Below, piece after piece: positions 8,796 to 19,535 of a stretch of DNA of 64,000 bases. The notes under the pieces were generated by a model, which was given only the letters and a program-made list of their open reading frames with translations, searched no databases and was not told where the DNA came from. The DNA comes from Halomicrobium zhouii (GTDB lineage: Archaea; Halobacteriota; Halobacteria; Halobacteriales; Haloarculaceae). The stretch spans positions 248,001 through 312,000 of the forward strand of contig NZ_FOZK01000003.1 of assembly GCF_900114435.1 (NCBI RefSeq). The letters run 5' to 3'. Within the stretch, counting starts at the first letter, position 1, and the number at the start of each line of letters is the position of its first letter. Made by a program: the position numbers and the translations under genes.

Positions 8796-9593
8796 CTACG
8801 CTTCGCTTGCCGAATCGGGTTCCGGAATCGTCAGTACTCGCTGTTCACACTCGGGACAGACGCGCGTCTCCTGTGCGTCTCGAGGTGATCCGCAACAGCC
8901 GGTCGTCGACGACGGGACGAGTTCGGTCTCGCACACCGGACAGGCCTCGAGGAACTGCCGGAGCACCCGTGAGGCCGCCAGCCGTACCGCTTCCGGCTCG
9001 ACGTCGTCGGGCAGCGTCCTGACGGCGGCGAGTTCCGCGACCACGATGGGACGCGGGATCAGGTCGTGGCGGCCGTCGACGACGAACCAGCGGTTCCCGC
9101 CCGACCGGACGTGTTCGACGGATTCGACCGAAGGGATCGATGCGGCCGCTTCCGCGAGCGCCGCGGGCGACCGATCCGCGAGGGCTGCCATCTCCTCGTG
9201 CCAGCGTCGTTCGAACGCATCCTCGAGTACCACGTCCTCACCCTCCAGTCGGACGACGCCGGCCACGTCTAGCGCCGCGAGGACGTCCCCACCGTCGACC
9301 GATTCGTCGTCCGAGAGCGAGCCCTGCTGTGGCGGGTTCCGGAACCAGTCGTCGGGGAGCGGAAGCGTCTCGACGATCCCCGGGGCAAAGCGCGGCGTGT
9401 ACGGGACCAGGTAGCCGCGTTGCCAGACGAGGACCGCCCCGGTGACGAGCACGGCGACGGCGAGCCAGGGGGCGGACGCTACGGCGACCAGCGCAGTGAC
9501 GACGACGAGGAGGACGCCGTTGACCGCGGTACACGGCAGGCACCGGTTCGGCCCAGTGTGGGCGGGGTCATGCAACCGGGAGAGACCGCGCAT
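8796..9593 (-). CDS. Haloarchaeal membrane protein with C-terminal zinc ribbon, function unknown
   Basis: 265-aa protein. The start is placed at 9593 (MRGLSRLHDPAHTGPNRC) because the upstream in-frame ATG at 9671 adds a low-complexity basic stretch. Two adjacent hydrophobic spans lie at about residues 26-62. A soluble region follows, and the C terminus has a Cys-rich zinc-ribbon-like module (CPVCETEL, a Cys-Cys pair, then CPECEQR). It is convergent with the ABC operon and divergent from the second binding protein. No function is assigned. Confidence 0.7.
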   Translation of the reverse strand: MRGLSRLHDPAHTGPNRCLPCTAVNGVLLVVVTALVAVASAPWLAVAVLVTGAVLVWQRGYLVPYTPRFAPGIVETLPLPDDWFRNPPQQGSLSDDESVDGGDVLAALDVAGVVRLEGEDVVLEDAFERRWHEEMAALADRSPAALAEAAASIPSVESVEHVRSGGNRWFVVDGRHDLIPRPIVVAELAAVRTLPDDVEPEAVRLAASRVLRQFLEACPVCETELVPSSTTGCCGSPRDAQETRVCPECEQRVLTIPEPDSASEA

Positions 9594-9741
9594 ATCTGCT
9601 AGAGAGGTGGCGCTGCCGTTTGAACGTTGGTGCGCGAATCGTGATGGTCGGGCCCGCCTCCTGGGGTCCAAACCACTCCGACGCCGGTGGTCTGCTTGTG
9701 GGATCCCTCACGCTTTAACCGTCCGTGCCACGATACGTCGG

Positions 9742-11283
9742 ATGTCGATGACTGACGAGTGCGGTCCTGGTGACGGACGGCGTCCCGTCTCGCGACGTCG
9801 ATTCCTCGCGAGCACCGCCGGGACCGGTCTCGCCGCGGCACTGGCGGGCTGTCCGATCGGGGGCCGCGAAACCCCACACGGAGCGACGGTGACGGAACGG
9901 TCCGAGAGTGAGACGGTGGGTACGACTCGGGAGACGACAGACGACTCGACCGTCAGGTGGGCGTTCGAACCACTCACGGAAGCGGAGGGGAAGGCGATCG
10001 AGCGCGCGCTCTACGACCACGGCCTCTCCGCCGACGTCGACGTGCGGTTCGAGCCCGGAGACCCGGACCCGGCCCAGCGTCTCGCCGAGTTCGAACAGGC
10101 CCTCGCGTCGGACGAAGGCGGTCCTGACGTGTTCCTCGTGGAATCCGACTGGGTAATCCCGTTCGCCGCTCGGGGCCAGCTGGCCGAACTCTCTGCGCTC
10201 GTCTCCGAGGAGCGCCTGGCGGAAGCCGACGGGGAGTACTTCGAAGCGCTCGCCGCGCTCGGTGGCAGTCCCGACGGGGAAACACAGTTTGGCGTGCCGG
10301 TCTCCGCGGATTTCGGGACGATGCTCTACCGGACGGACCTCGTCGAGGCAGCGGGGTACGACCCCGTCGAAGACGACTGGGCGACCGAGCCAATGACGTG
10401 GGAGGAGTGGTCAAACGTCGCGGCGGACGTGACCGACCACGCGGGCGTCGAGTACGGCTTTACGACCCAGTGGGACATCTACGAGGGGACGGCCTGTTGC
10501 ACGTTCAACGAGGTGATGAGCTCCTGGGGCGGCGCGTACTTCGGCGGCCGTGACAACCTCTTCGGGCCCGTCGGCGAGCGCCCCATCACCGTCGGCGCCG
10601 ACCCAGTCGTCCGGTCGCTGAACATGATGCGAAAGTTCGTCCACGACGAGGGCGTGTCGGGGCTGGAAGCGTACGCCGGGGGGTTCGCGCCGACCGAGAT
10701 ACTCGGCTGGATCGAGGAGGGGTCACGGGTTCCGTTCACGAACGGCGACGCGGTGTTCCACCGCAACTGGGCGAGCACGTTGACGGCGATCGTCAGTGAC
10801 CTCGAAGACGGGGGCGCGTCCGAGCGCGCCGAACGGATTGGTGCCATCCCTCTCCCGTACGCCGTCACCGAGGACGAGGCCCGCACAGACGGTACTGGCG
10901 GGACGACGTCGGCTGTGCGCGGTCGATACGTGACGGTGGATTCCGACAGCCGGGACCGGGACGCGGTCGCGCAGGTCCTCGAGGTGGTGACCGACCCGGC
11001 CTTCCAGACGGACCTGATCGCTATCCTGGGGTGGTTGCCGCCACGGCCCGCGCTGTACGAGTCGGGTGACGTGTGGAACGCCGAGGGAGTCGGCGAGTAC
11101 GCACCAACCTTCGGCGTCGCCGGCGCGAACGCGATGCCGGCGCCGGTGACGCGGGTGTGGAACGACCAGGCGAGCCTCGTCGCCCAGCAGGCGAACCGCG
11201 CCGTCGGGCAGGAGGTGTCTTCGAGCAAGGCGATGGCGGACCTCGCATCCAACCTCGAGACGATCGAACGGTCGGCCCGATAG
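9742..11283 (+). CDS. Orphan sugar-binding lipoprotein, paralogue of the operon SBP
   Basis: 513-aa Tat lipoprotein with SRRRF at residues 17-21 and lipobox LAGC at 34-37, then an SBP family 1 domain homologous along its length to the protein at 3794-5296. A TATA-like CTTTAACC about 26 nt upstream of the ATG at 9742 suggests a leaderless transcript of its own. No permease or ATPase follows, so it either feeds the neighbouring transporter with another ligand or acts as a sensor. Residues 237-284 are identical to the operon protein while the flanks are clearly diverged. Confidence 0.9.
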   Translation: MSMTDECGPGDGRRPVSRRRFLASTAGTGLAAALAGCPIGGRETPHGATVTERSESETVGTTRETTDDSTVRWAFEPLTEAEGKAIERALYDHGLSADVDVRFEPGDPDPAQRLAEFEQALASDEGGPDVFLVESDWVIPFAARGQLAELSALVSEERLAEADGEYFEALAALGGSPDGETQFGVPVSADFGTMLYRTDLVEAAGYDPVEDDWATEPMTWEEWSNVAADVTDHAGVEYGFTTQWDIYEGTACCTFNEVMSSWGGAYFGGRDNLFGPVGERPITVGADPVVRSLNMMRKFVHDEGVSGLEAYAGGFAPTEILGWIEEGSRVPFTNGDAVFHRNWASTLTAIVSDLEDGGASERAERIGAIPLPYAVTEDEARTDGTGGTTSAVRGRYVTVDSDSRDRDAVAQVLEVVTDPAFQTDLIAILGWLPPRPALYESGDVWNAEGVGEYAPTFGVAGANAMPAPVTRVWNDQASLVAQQANRAVGQEVSSSKAMADLASNLETIERSAR

Positions 11284-11880
11284 AGGCGGTTGTAATTCGT
11301 TACCGGTGTCTCTTCGCAACCGGCTGGTTCAGCTCCGGTTCACCACTGGTAGTGTCTGCCTCCTGAAAATAGTTCCAAGCACCACTATGAATGAGTCCCT
11401 CGAGACCGGTCTGCCGTCGTAGGCTCTGCTTACCGCAGTACTGACGGCTGCTCTCCCTCGAATCGTCCCCCCGGTTCTCCCTGCACAGTACAGCGGGCGT
11501 ACTGCTTCTGCCGAGAGAAACAGGAGATTACCGGCCGCGTTCGGATTCGGGAGCCGTTCTGCGACGACTACCGCAACACAGCGGCGGCGCCACGACCCGT
11601 CTCTAATTTGTGGGTTCTGTTCGTTTCAGTCTGGGCAGTACGTGTCGTTTATCCGTAGCTTACTACAGTGAAGTCGGCTTCCACGATGGAACGAGACGAG
11701 GAATCCTGGATTACCGAGTGATGGCGATCAGGAACAACAGGTGTACTAAATGAAACCTCACCGTTTATGCGAGTGTAGCCATTACTACCAATTAACGAGT
11801 ATTATGATGGCCATACCAGAACACCCCTCCCCCGTCGTTCGATTCCTGACCACTTCTCACCGGCCCGGTGGAGGAGCGAG
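11284..11880. other. 597-bp gene-free gap with one-sided mobile-element-like end
   Basis: No convincing ORF is present. The stretch is visibly less GC-rich than its surroundings, especially 11690-11820. The segment from about 11350 (GTAGTGTCTGCCTCCTG) resembles the end of an insertion sequence or MITE, but no matching inverted copy is found nearby. The right part (about 11735-11820) is the probable promoter of the Gfo/Idh gene, with TACT-N11-AGTA at 11783-11801. The remnant idea is weak. Confidence 0.35.
11783..11801. promoter_or_regulatory. Possible TrmB-type operator (TACT-N11-AGTA)
   Basis: The dyad TACT...AGTA, inside a wider imperfect repeat (ATTACT...AGTATT), lies about 80 nt upstream of the Gfo/Idh start. 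The TrmB motif described in Halobacterium is TACT-N7/8-GAGTA; here the spacer is two to three bases longer, so this is a candidate only. Its position near TATA-like ATTATG sequence is compatible with regulation of the downstream dehydrogenase. Confidence 0.3.
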
Positions 11881-12945
11881 ATGACTGCTGTCTCGGACGT
11901 TCGCGTTGGCTTCGTCGGCCTCGGGAACATCGCCCAGCTCCACGCGGACGAGATAATCGGCCACGGCGGTCAGGTCGTCGCCGGCACCGACGTCTCCCCG
12001 GAGGCGCGCGCGATGTTCGCCGAGGACTACGGCGCGGAAGTGTTCGAGGACCACGCCGAGATGTACGAACTCGTCGACGCCGTCGTCGTCTCGACGCCCA
12101 ACCGCTTCCACGAGGAGTACGTCGTCGCCGCGCTGGAGGCCGGCCTCGACGTCCTCGTCGAGAAGCCCCTCGCGCACACGCTCGAGAGCGCCCAGCGCAT
12201 CGCCGACGCCGCCCGTGACGCCCAGGGGTTCTGTATGGTCGGCTTCCACAACCGGTTCTGGGGCCCGGTCCAGGTACTCAACAGCTACCGTGAACAGGGC
12301 AAACTCGGCGACGTCAACCACGTCGAGGCCAACTACATTCGGCGACGCGGTGTCCCCGGCCGTGGGAGCTGGTTCACCCGCAAGGACGTCTCCGGCGGCG
12401 GCGCCGTCATCGACATCGGAACGCACGCTATCGATCTCGCACTCTATCTCATGGGCTACCCGGACGTGGAGGAGGTATCGGCGACGACCCGGTCACAGTT
12501 CGGTTCAGAGGAGGAGTACAGCTACCTCTACATGTGGGGCGAGGACCGCGGCGTCGGGAACTTCGACGTCGAGGACTCCGCCACCGCGTTCATCCGCTGT
12601 GCCAACGGCGCCACCATCTCGCTGGAAGTCGCCTGGGCGGCGAACCGCGAACCCAGCCAGGACTTCTTCGTCCGCGGCACGGACGCCGGCGCACAGTTCG
12701 ACATCTCCGAAGAGGGGATGACCGTCCACGAGACGGCCGACGACGGCGTCAACCACCACCGGGACATCGACGTCGAGACGACGGACCGGGAGGCCCACGG
12801 CATCGAACAGCAGCACTTCCTGCGGGCCGTCGCCGAAGGAAAACACCCGGTCATGAACACCGTCGAACAGGGTCTGGAGGTCCAGAAGATAATGGACGGT
12901 ATCTACCGGTCGAGCGAGGAAGGACGAGCCGTCGCCATCGAGTGA
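11881..12945 (+). CDS. Gfo/Idh/MocA-family oxidoreductase
   Basis: 354-aa NAD(P)-dependent dehydrogenase with Rossmann motif GFVGLGNIA, the VEKPLA signature and the GGGAVIDIGTHAIDLA active-site region. It is a clear paralogue of the protein at 1308-2399 along its whole length (shared motifs RG(V/I)PG.GSWFT and VEDSATA.IRCA). The pair brackets the transporter cluster, so both may act on imported sugars or on successive oxidised products. It is preceded by a long promoter region with a possible TrmB-type site. The substrate is unknown. Confidence 0.88.
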   Translation: MTAVSDVRVGFVGLGNIAQLHADEIIGHGGQVVAGTDVSPEARAMFAEDYGAEVFEDHAEMYELVDAVVVSTPNRFHEEYVVAALEAGLDVLVEKPLAHTLESAQRIADAARDAQGFCMVGFHNRFWGPVQVLNSYREQGKLGDVNHVEANYIRRRGVPGRGSWFTRKDVSGGGAVIDIGTHAIDLALYLMGYPDVEEVSATTRSQFGSEEEYSYLYMWGEDRGVGNFDVEDSATAFIRCANGATISLEVAWAANREPSQDFFVRGTDAGAQFDISEEGMTVHETADDGVNHHRDIDVETTDREAHGIEQQHFLRAVAEGKHPVMNTVEQGLEVQKIMDGIYRSSEEGRAVAIE

Positions 12946-13031
12946 GAGACCGGTCGGACCAGACCTCACGTGAGACGGGCCTTCAGCCACGAGGACACTT
13001 CGCTCTCGTCGTCTGTTTCAGTCCAGGTGGC

Positions 13032-13367
13032 TCAGTCCCGGACCGTGTCGAGACGCTCCTCGGCGGCGGTCGCCGCCGCTTCGAACCGCCCGATGTCGGA
13101 CGATAACGTAACCGTCATCGCGTCCCGGTCGAAGGAGACGAACCCGTGCTCGGAGAGCCGCGGGACGCAATCGTGGTACAGTTCTCTCTCGACGGCCTCG
13201 ACGGCCTCGACGGCCACTGACGACGTCGGTTCGCCCGCTTCGAGTCGACGGGCCAGTTCCCGGATCGTGAGCGTCTCCCCCGCCGTTTCGAGGACCGAAA
13301 CGACGGTCCTGAGTCGGCGGTCGGCGAAGACGTCCAGAATCGGATCGGAGGTCGTTGTGCCTGTCAT
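13032..13367 (-). CDS. DUF7344-type winged-helix protein
   Basis: 111-aa small haloarchaeal winged-helix protein of the DUF7344 type (begins MTGTTTSDPILDVFADRRLR, ends in a beta-wing with GFVSFDRDAMTVTLS). A TTG-initiated extension to 13421 is possible, but the TATA-like TTAAAG near 13430 would start transcription after it, so the ATG at 13367 is preferred. It lies downstream of the HTH_10 gene on the same strand. Such proteins are presumed transcription factors; the target is unknown. Confidence 0.75.
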   Translation of the reverse strand: MTGTTTSDPILDVFADRRLRTVVSVLETAGETLTIRELARRLEAGEPTSSVAVEAVEAVERELYHDCVPRLSEHGFVSFDRDAMTVTLSSDIGRFEAAATAAEERLDTVRD

Positions 13368-13440
13368 CCGTACGAGAGTGGAACGGCCCCACCACGGCAA
13401 AGTGGGAGCCTCATAATTCAACTCTTTAAGTCCCCCATCG

Positions 13441-14106
13441 CTAGTCTGCGGTTACCTCGGCGGGTTCGACCACGAGCGCGTCGGCGATCCAGTTGCGATT
13501 CGCCCGTCGGATCCGGTCGCTCACGGACTGTTTGCTGATGTCGAGTTCATCGGCGACTGCCCCGAGCGTCGCGCTCCGCGGGGTGTCGAAGAACCCAAGC
13601 TCCCACGCCGTGAGGAGGGCTTCCTCCTGTTTCGGAGTCAGGCCGTACTGTTCGGCCGGTTCCGCCCGTTCGATCTCGTGTAACCGGGACAGCTGGAACG
13701 AGACGCCCGCCCCCTCGCAGAACTCACAGAACGACTGTAACTGGCTGCGGTCGTCGAACTGGAAGCGGATCTCCCATCCCTCGCGTCGCCCGCTCGCTTC
13801 GAGTATGCCGGCGTTAAGTTCCGAGTAAGCGTGCTGTACCGGCTCGACCGACTCCGTCCAGTCCGCCCGATAGAGCCCCGCATCCTCGAATTCGTCCAGC
13901 CGGACGAGTTGCGAGACGGTCTCGTCCGACTCTGCGGCCGACTCGAAGGCCGCGAAATCGTGAGTAGCGACCCAGAAGTACGGCGCGATGTCGTCGTCCG
14001 TCGCGATGACCCGTTCGATGTCGACCGTCGCGTCCGGAACGGCCTGCAGCGTCGAGGACAGTGCGAACTCGTCGACTGGCACCGTTATCTCTGCGAACAG
14101 ACTCAT
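13441..14106 (-). CDS. Bacterio-opsin-activator-type HTH regulator (HTH_10)
   Basis: 221-aa regulator with an unclassified N-terminal sensing domain and a C-terminal HTH_10 domain (LTPKQEEALLTAWELGFFDTP then LDISKQSVSDRIRRANR), the arrangement of haloarchaeal Bat-like regulators. The ATG at 14106 (MSLFAEITVPV) is preferred over an upstream in-frame ATG because that N terminus is the one conserved in this family. The downstream DUF7344 gene is probably cotranscribed. It is divergent from a TrmB gene. Confidence 0.85.
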   Translation of the reverse strand: MSLFAEITVPVDEFALSSTLQAVPDATVDIERVIATDDDIAPYFWVATHDFAAFESAAESDETVSQLVRLDEFEDAGLYRADWTESVEPVQHAYSELNAGILEASGRREGWEIRFQFDDRSQLQSFCEFCEGAGVSFQLSRLHEIERAEPAEQYGLTPKQEEALLTAWELGFFDTPRSATLGAVADELDISKQSVSDRIRRANRNWIADALVVEPAEVTAD

Positions 14107-14338
14107 TAACTGGGGGCTAGAGAGCGAACGGGAAAAGCGACGCTGCGGGAACGGTTCGATTGGTCGCAAAGAAGGTTCGGTTCGTCACGGGACGGTTGCG
14201 GGAAACGTCACGTCGAGGCGGCCCACGTGCGCCTGCGGGATTCGCCGAGGCCGTCCAGATCGGAGGTCGGTAGCGCCGTGCCTGTTCCCGTGGCCTCCTG
14301 TCGGAAGACTGATTGTGAACGTCACCGAACGCTCGCCC

Positions 14339-15400
14339 ATGGCTGCCCCCGATCTGAGGGACGCACTGGAACGGGTCATCACGCACTTCGATCTCGGCGA
14401 GTACGAGGTCTCCGCCTATCTCGCAATTCTCGAACACGGAGAGGTGACGGCGTCGGAACTGTCCGAGACGACCGACATCCCACAGCCGCGCGTCTACGAC
14501 ACGGTGCGCAGCCTGAGTGACGTGGGACTGGTCGAACTGAAGGACACCCGCCCGATGAAGGTACTCGCTATCGACCCGCGCGAGGCCTTCGACGAAGTGC
14601 AGGAGTCCCTGGACGAACTGGTCGAGGACCTGTCCCAGCGCTACACCGCGCCGACGCGGAAACCGGAGGCGGTCTCCCTCGTCAAGTCGCGACCGAGCAT
14701 CCTCCGCTACCTGGACGACATCATCGCGTCGGCCGAGTACGAACTGATGCTGTCGCTGACCCCCGGCCTCCTCGAACGGTTCGCGGGGAAACTGCAAGAA
14801 CGTGCCGAGGGTGGCATCGCCATCGAGATACTGGTCTCCCCGGCCACGGAAGCCCCCTCGGCCGACGACGTCGACTACCCCTCGATCGCGTCGACGGTCC
14901 GGGCCAGGCGCGGGATCACGACACCCGTCGTCGCCGTCGCGGACGGGAACTACTCGATGTACGCGACGCGAGAGAGTATTCGGGGCGACAACGACCGCTA
15001 CGGCGTCATCTTCAACCGCTCGGAGCTTGGCTTTCTCGTCTCCGGCTTCTTCAACATGGTGCTGTGGACGACCGCCGAGGAGATCTACTCCGACGGGGAG
15101 AACCTCCCGTTCCCGCGGCGCTACGGGACGATTCGCCGGTGCATCTCCGACCTGCAGGTGCTCGAGGGCGATTTCTACGCGACTATCGAGGGCCGGGACG
15201 TCGAAACCGGCGACCACTGGGTCGTCGAGGGACGCATCTCGGAGGCGACGTTCGGCCAGAACCGGGAGGTGGCGACGCTCACAGTCGCCACCGACGACGG
15301 GCCCGTCGACGTCGGTGACCAGGTCGCCTCCTACGAGGACATCGAGGCCTTCGAGATTCGTGTCGGCCGCGAGGAACCGCCGGGGACCGTCGCCGACTAG
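14339..15400 (+). CDS. TrmB-family transcriptional regulator
   Basis: 353-aa regulator. The N-terminal TrmB HTH (LRDALERVITHFDLGEYEVS, then TDIPQPRVYDTVRSLSDVGLVE) is followed by a coiled-coil linker and the TrmB effector domain with the VSLVKSRPSILRYLDDI segment. This is the third TrmB paralogue in 15 kb and most resembles the one at 175-1254 (shared IPQPRVYD/VPDPRIYD recognition helix). The ATG at 14339 was chosen; a GTG at 14315 would add eight residues. It has no obvious downstream operon partner. Confidence 0.88.
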   Translation: MAAPDLRDALERVITHFDLGEYEVSAYLAILEHGEVTASELSETTDIPQPRVYDTVRSLSDVGLVELKDTRPMKVLAIDPREAFDEVQESLDELVEDLSQRYTAPTRKPEAVSLVKSRPSILRYLDDIIASAEYELMLSLTPGLLERFAGKLQERAEGGIAIEILVSPATEAPSADDVDYPSIASTVRARRGITTPVVAVADGNYSMYATRESIRGDNDRYGVIFNRSELGFLVSGFFNMVLWTTAEEIYSDGENLPFPRRYGTIRRCISDLQVLEGDFYATIEGRDVETGDHWVVEGRISEATFGQNREVATLTVATDDGPVDVGDQVASYEDIEAFEIRVGREEPPGTVAD

Positions 15401-15474
15401 TCCACCGGTACCCAGTCGCCCCGTTTCGACGGACAGGGTAAACTATTATTTGGCTCGGAGCGCCGATTGTGTAC

Positions 15475-15632
15475 ATGAACGCGAGACGCGACGGGTCGAG
15501 TCCGGCCCGACGCCCTGTCGCCCACGTGGGCACTCTTTCGAATCCGGAACCCGACCCCGTCGAGCCCGAATTCCACGCCGATAGCGGGCCTGCGGTGGGG
15601 CGCGTGCTGACGCGTCGCCGAGGTGAGCGGCT

Positions 15633-15636
<4 letters not shown>
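15475..15636 (+). CDS. 53-aa leaderless ORF translationally coupled to the carboxyltransferase gene
   Basis: Starts at ATG 15475 (MNARRDGSSPARRPVAHVG) and ends with TGA at 15634-15636, overlapping the GTG start of the next gene as GTGA. A TATA-like ATTATTTGG centred about 28 nt before the ATG predicts a leaderless transcript starting at this codon, so the ribosome would have to read this ORF before reaching the carboxylase. The protein is Arg- and Pro-rich with no recognised domain. Codon bias is weaker than in its neighbours. It may be a regulatory leader peptide or a true small subunit. Confidence 0.5.
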
Positions 15637-17587
<1,951 letters not shown>

Positions 17588-17711
17588 CGGATCGAGTTCG
17601 TCGTCGGCGTCGGCATTCGTGTCCAGAGACCCGTGGGACTGCGCACTATTCGTCCAGCAGTCGAACTGATAGCGCGCGCGACTTATCAGTGAGCCACTGC
17701 AAGTGAGACTG

Positions 17712-19202
17712 ATGTCTCCAGACCTTTCCATCGACGCCGACTGGAACGCACAGTACATCGACGGCGAGTGGGTGTCCTCCGAGGGCGACGACGAGATCTC
17801 CGTCGAAGACCCGTCGACGCGAGCGGAGATAACGCGCGTTCCGGCCGGCGTGGAGGCCGACGTCGACGCGGCGTACGAGGCGGCCGCCGCCGCACAGCCC
17901 GAGTGGGAGCAGACACCGCCGGCCGAGCGTGAGCGCGTGGCCCGCGAGTTCGCCCAGCTACTCCACGAGTACGAGGCGGAGATAAGCGAACTGCTGGCCC
18001 ACGAGGCGGGCGGGTCACAAATTATGGGCGCGACCTCCGTCCAGATAGCATCGGACCAGGCCGCCGAGGCGGCCACCTTCCCGCGACGAATGAAGGGCGA
18101 GCAAGCGGATTCGAACGTTCCCGGCAAGGAGAACCTGGTCAGGCGCGTCCCGCAGGGGGTCGTCACCGTCATCTCGCCGTGGAACTTCCCGGTGAACCTC
18201 TCCGGACGGGCGATCGGCCCGGCCATCGCGACGGGGAACACCGTCGTCGTCAAACCCGCGACGAACACGCCCATAACGGGTGGGTTGCTCTTCGCGAAAC
18301 TGTACGAAGAAGCGGGCGTCCCCGACGGCGTCGTCAACGTCGTGACCGGACGGGGGTCCGATATCGGCGACGCGGTGGCCGGTCACCCCGAGAGCGACGT
18401 GGTGACGTTCACCGGGTCGACGCCCGTGGGCCGTGGCGTCGGCGCGACGGCCGGCGAGAACCTCTCGACGGTCTCGCTGGAACTCGGCGGGAACAACGGC
18501 CACATTGTCACGGCCGATGCGGACCTGGACGCGGCGATCGACTCGGCGGTGTTCGGCTCGTTCGTCCACCAGGGACAGGTCTGCATCTCCATCAACCGCC
18601 ACATCGTCCACGAGGACGTCTACGACGAGTACGTCGAACGGCTCACCGAGCGCGCCGAGTCGCTCCCGGTCGGCAGCGCACACGACGAGGAGACGGTCGT
18701 CGCACCGATCATCAGCGAGTCCCAGCGCGACCAGATGCTCGAGTACGTCGACGAATCGGTCGAGGAGGGAGCGACTGTCGAGACGGGCGGTGAGACAGTC
18801 CCGATGGACGGCGTCGACGACTCGCTGCTCGTCGCGCCGACGGTTCTGTCGGGGATGACCAACGAGATGTCCGCCGCGTGCCACGAACACTTCGGGCCTA
18901 TCGCGCCCGTCATCCCGTTCTCGGACGTCGACGAGGCCGTCGAGATCCACAACGACACCCAGTACGGCCTGTCGGGGTCCGTTCACGCCGGCGACGTCGG
19001 GACGGGGATGCAGATAGCCGAGCGGCTGGACACCGGGATGGTCCACGTCGGCGACCAGCCGATCAACGACGAGGCCCACGTCCCCTTCAGCGGGACGAAG
19101 GCCTCCGGCGTCGGCGCGTTCAACACCACCGCGATTCTCGACGAAGTCACCGAGGAGAAGTGGATTTCCCTTCAGCACGAGCGCCGGGACTACCCCTTCT
19201 GA
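17712..19202 (+). CDS. NAD(P)-dependent aldehyde dehydrogenase
   Basis: 496-aa aldehyde dehydrogenase superfamily protein. It has the SPWNFPVNLS cofactor motif, the general-base Glu in VSLELGGNN, the catalytic Cys in HQGQVCISINR, and the FTGSTPVGR nucleotide-binding loop. The overall form is that of benzaldehyde/vanillin-type or semialdehyde dehydrogenases. TATA-like CTTATC about 28 nt upstream and ATG at 17712. It is followed convergently by a zinc-ribbon gene and then a thiolase pair, suggesting acyl or aromatic aldehyde oxidation, but the substrate is unknown. Confidence 0.93.
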   Translation: MSPDLSIDADWNAQYIDGEWVSSEGDDEISVEDPSTRAEITRVPAGVEADVDAAYEAAAAAQPEWEQTPPAERERVAREFAQLLHEYEAEISELLAHEAGGSQIMGATSVQIASDQAAEAATFPRRMKGEQADSNVPGKENLVRRVPQGVVTVISPWNFPVNLSGRAIGPAIATGNTVVVKPATNTPITGGLLFAKLYEEAGVPDGVVNVVTGRGSDIGDAVAGHPESDVVTFTGSTPVGRGVGATAGENLSTVSLELGGNNGHIVTADADLDAAIDSAVFGSFVHQGQVCISINRHIVHEDVYDEYVERLTERAESLPVGSAHDEETVVAPIISESQRDQMLEYVDESVEEGATVETGGETVPMDGVDDSLLVAPTVLSGMTNEMSAACHEHFGPIAPVIPFSDVDEAVEIHNDTQYGLSGSVHAGDVGTGMQIAERLDTGMVHVGDQPINDEAHVPFSGTKASGVGAFNTTAILDEVTEEKWISLQHERRDYPF

Positions 19203-19214
19203 TCCCCGTTCAGC

Positions 19215-19394
19215 TCACTGGAACTCCTTGAGTATCTCCAGGCTCCGCTGGGTCTTCGTGAACTCGGCCATCAGTCGCTCCTCGCCGCAGCTGCGGCACT
19301 GGAACGTCGCGTCGTGCGACGGGAGGTCCGTCGGGTCCGCTTCCCAGTCTTCGCCGCAGGCCGGACACTCGAGTTGGATCCAGGATCGAGCCAT
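19215..19394 (-). CDS. 59-aa zinc-ribbon protein (DUF7836-like)
   Basis: A 59-residue protein with two CxxC pairs (CPACG and CRSCG), MARSWIQL at the N terminus and a C-terminal helix ending RSLEILKEFQ. It closely resembles the haloarchaeal DUF7836 putative zinc-binding family. It is convergent with the aldehyde dehydrogenase. Proteins of this type often act in transcription or as small adaptors; no specific role is known. Confidence 0.8.
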   Translation of the reverse strand: MARSWIQLECPACGEDWEADPTDLPSHDATFQCRSCGEERLMAEFTKTQRSLEILKEFQ

Positions 19395-19535
19395 ACCACG
19401 ACGTCGGGGCTTCCGACGAAAATATGTTGGCCAGGTCGACGCACCATGCTGGCAGCGGACCAGTACGTCGGTGTGGCCCCAGCGGATACTGTGAGAACCG
19501 CAACGAACACAACCCCTCCACGAGAGACACCGGAC

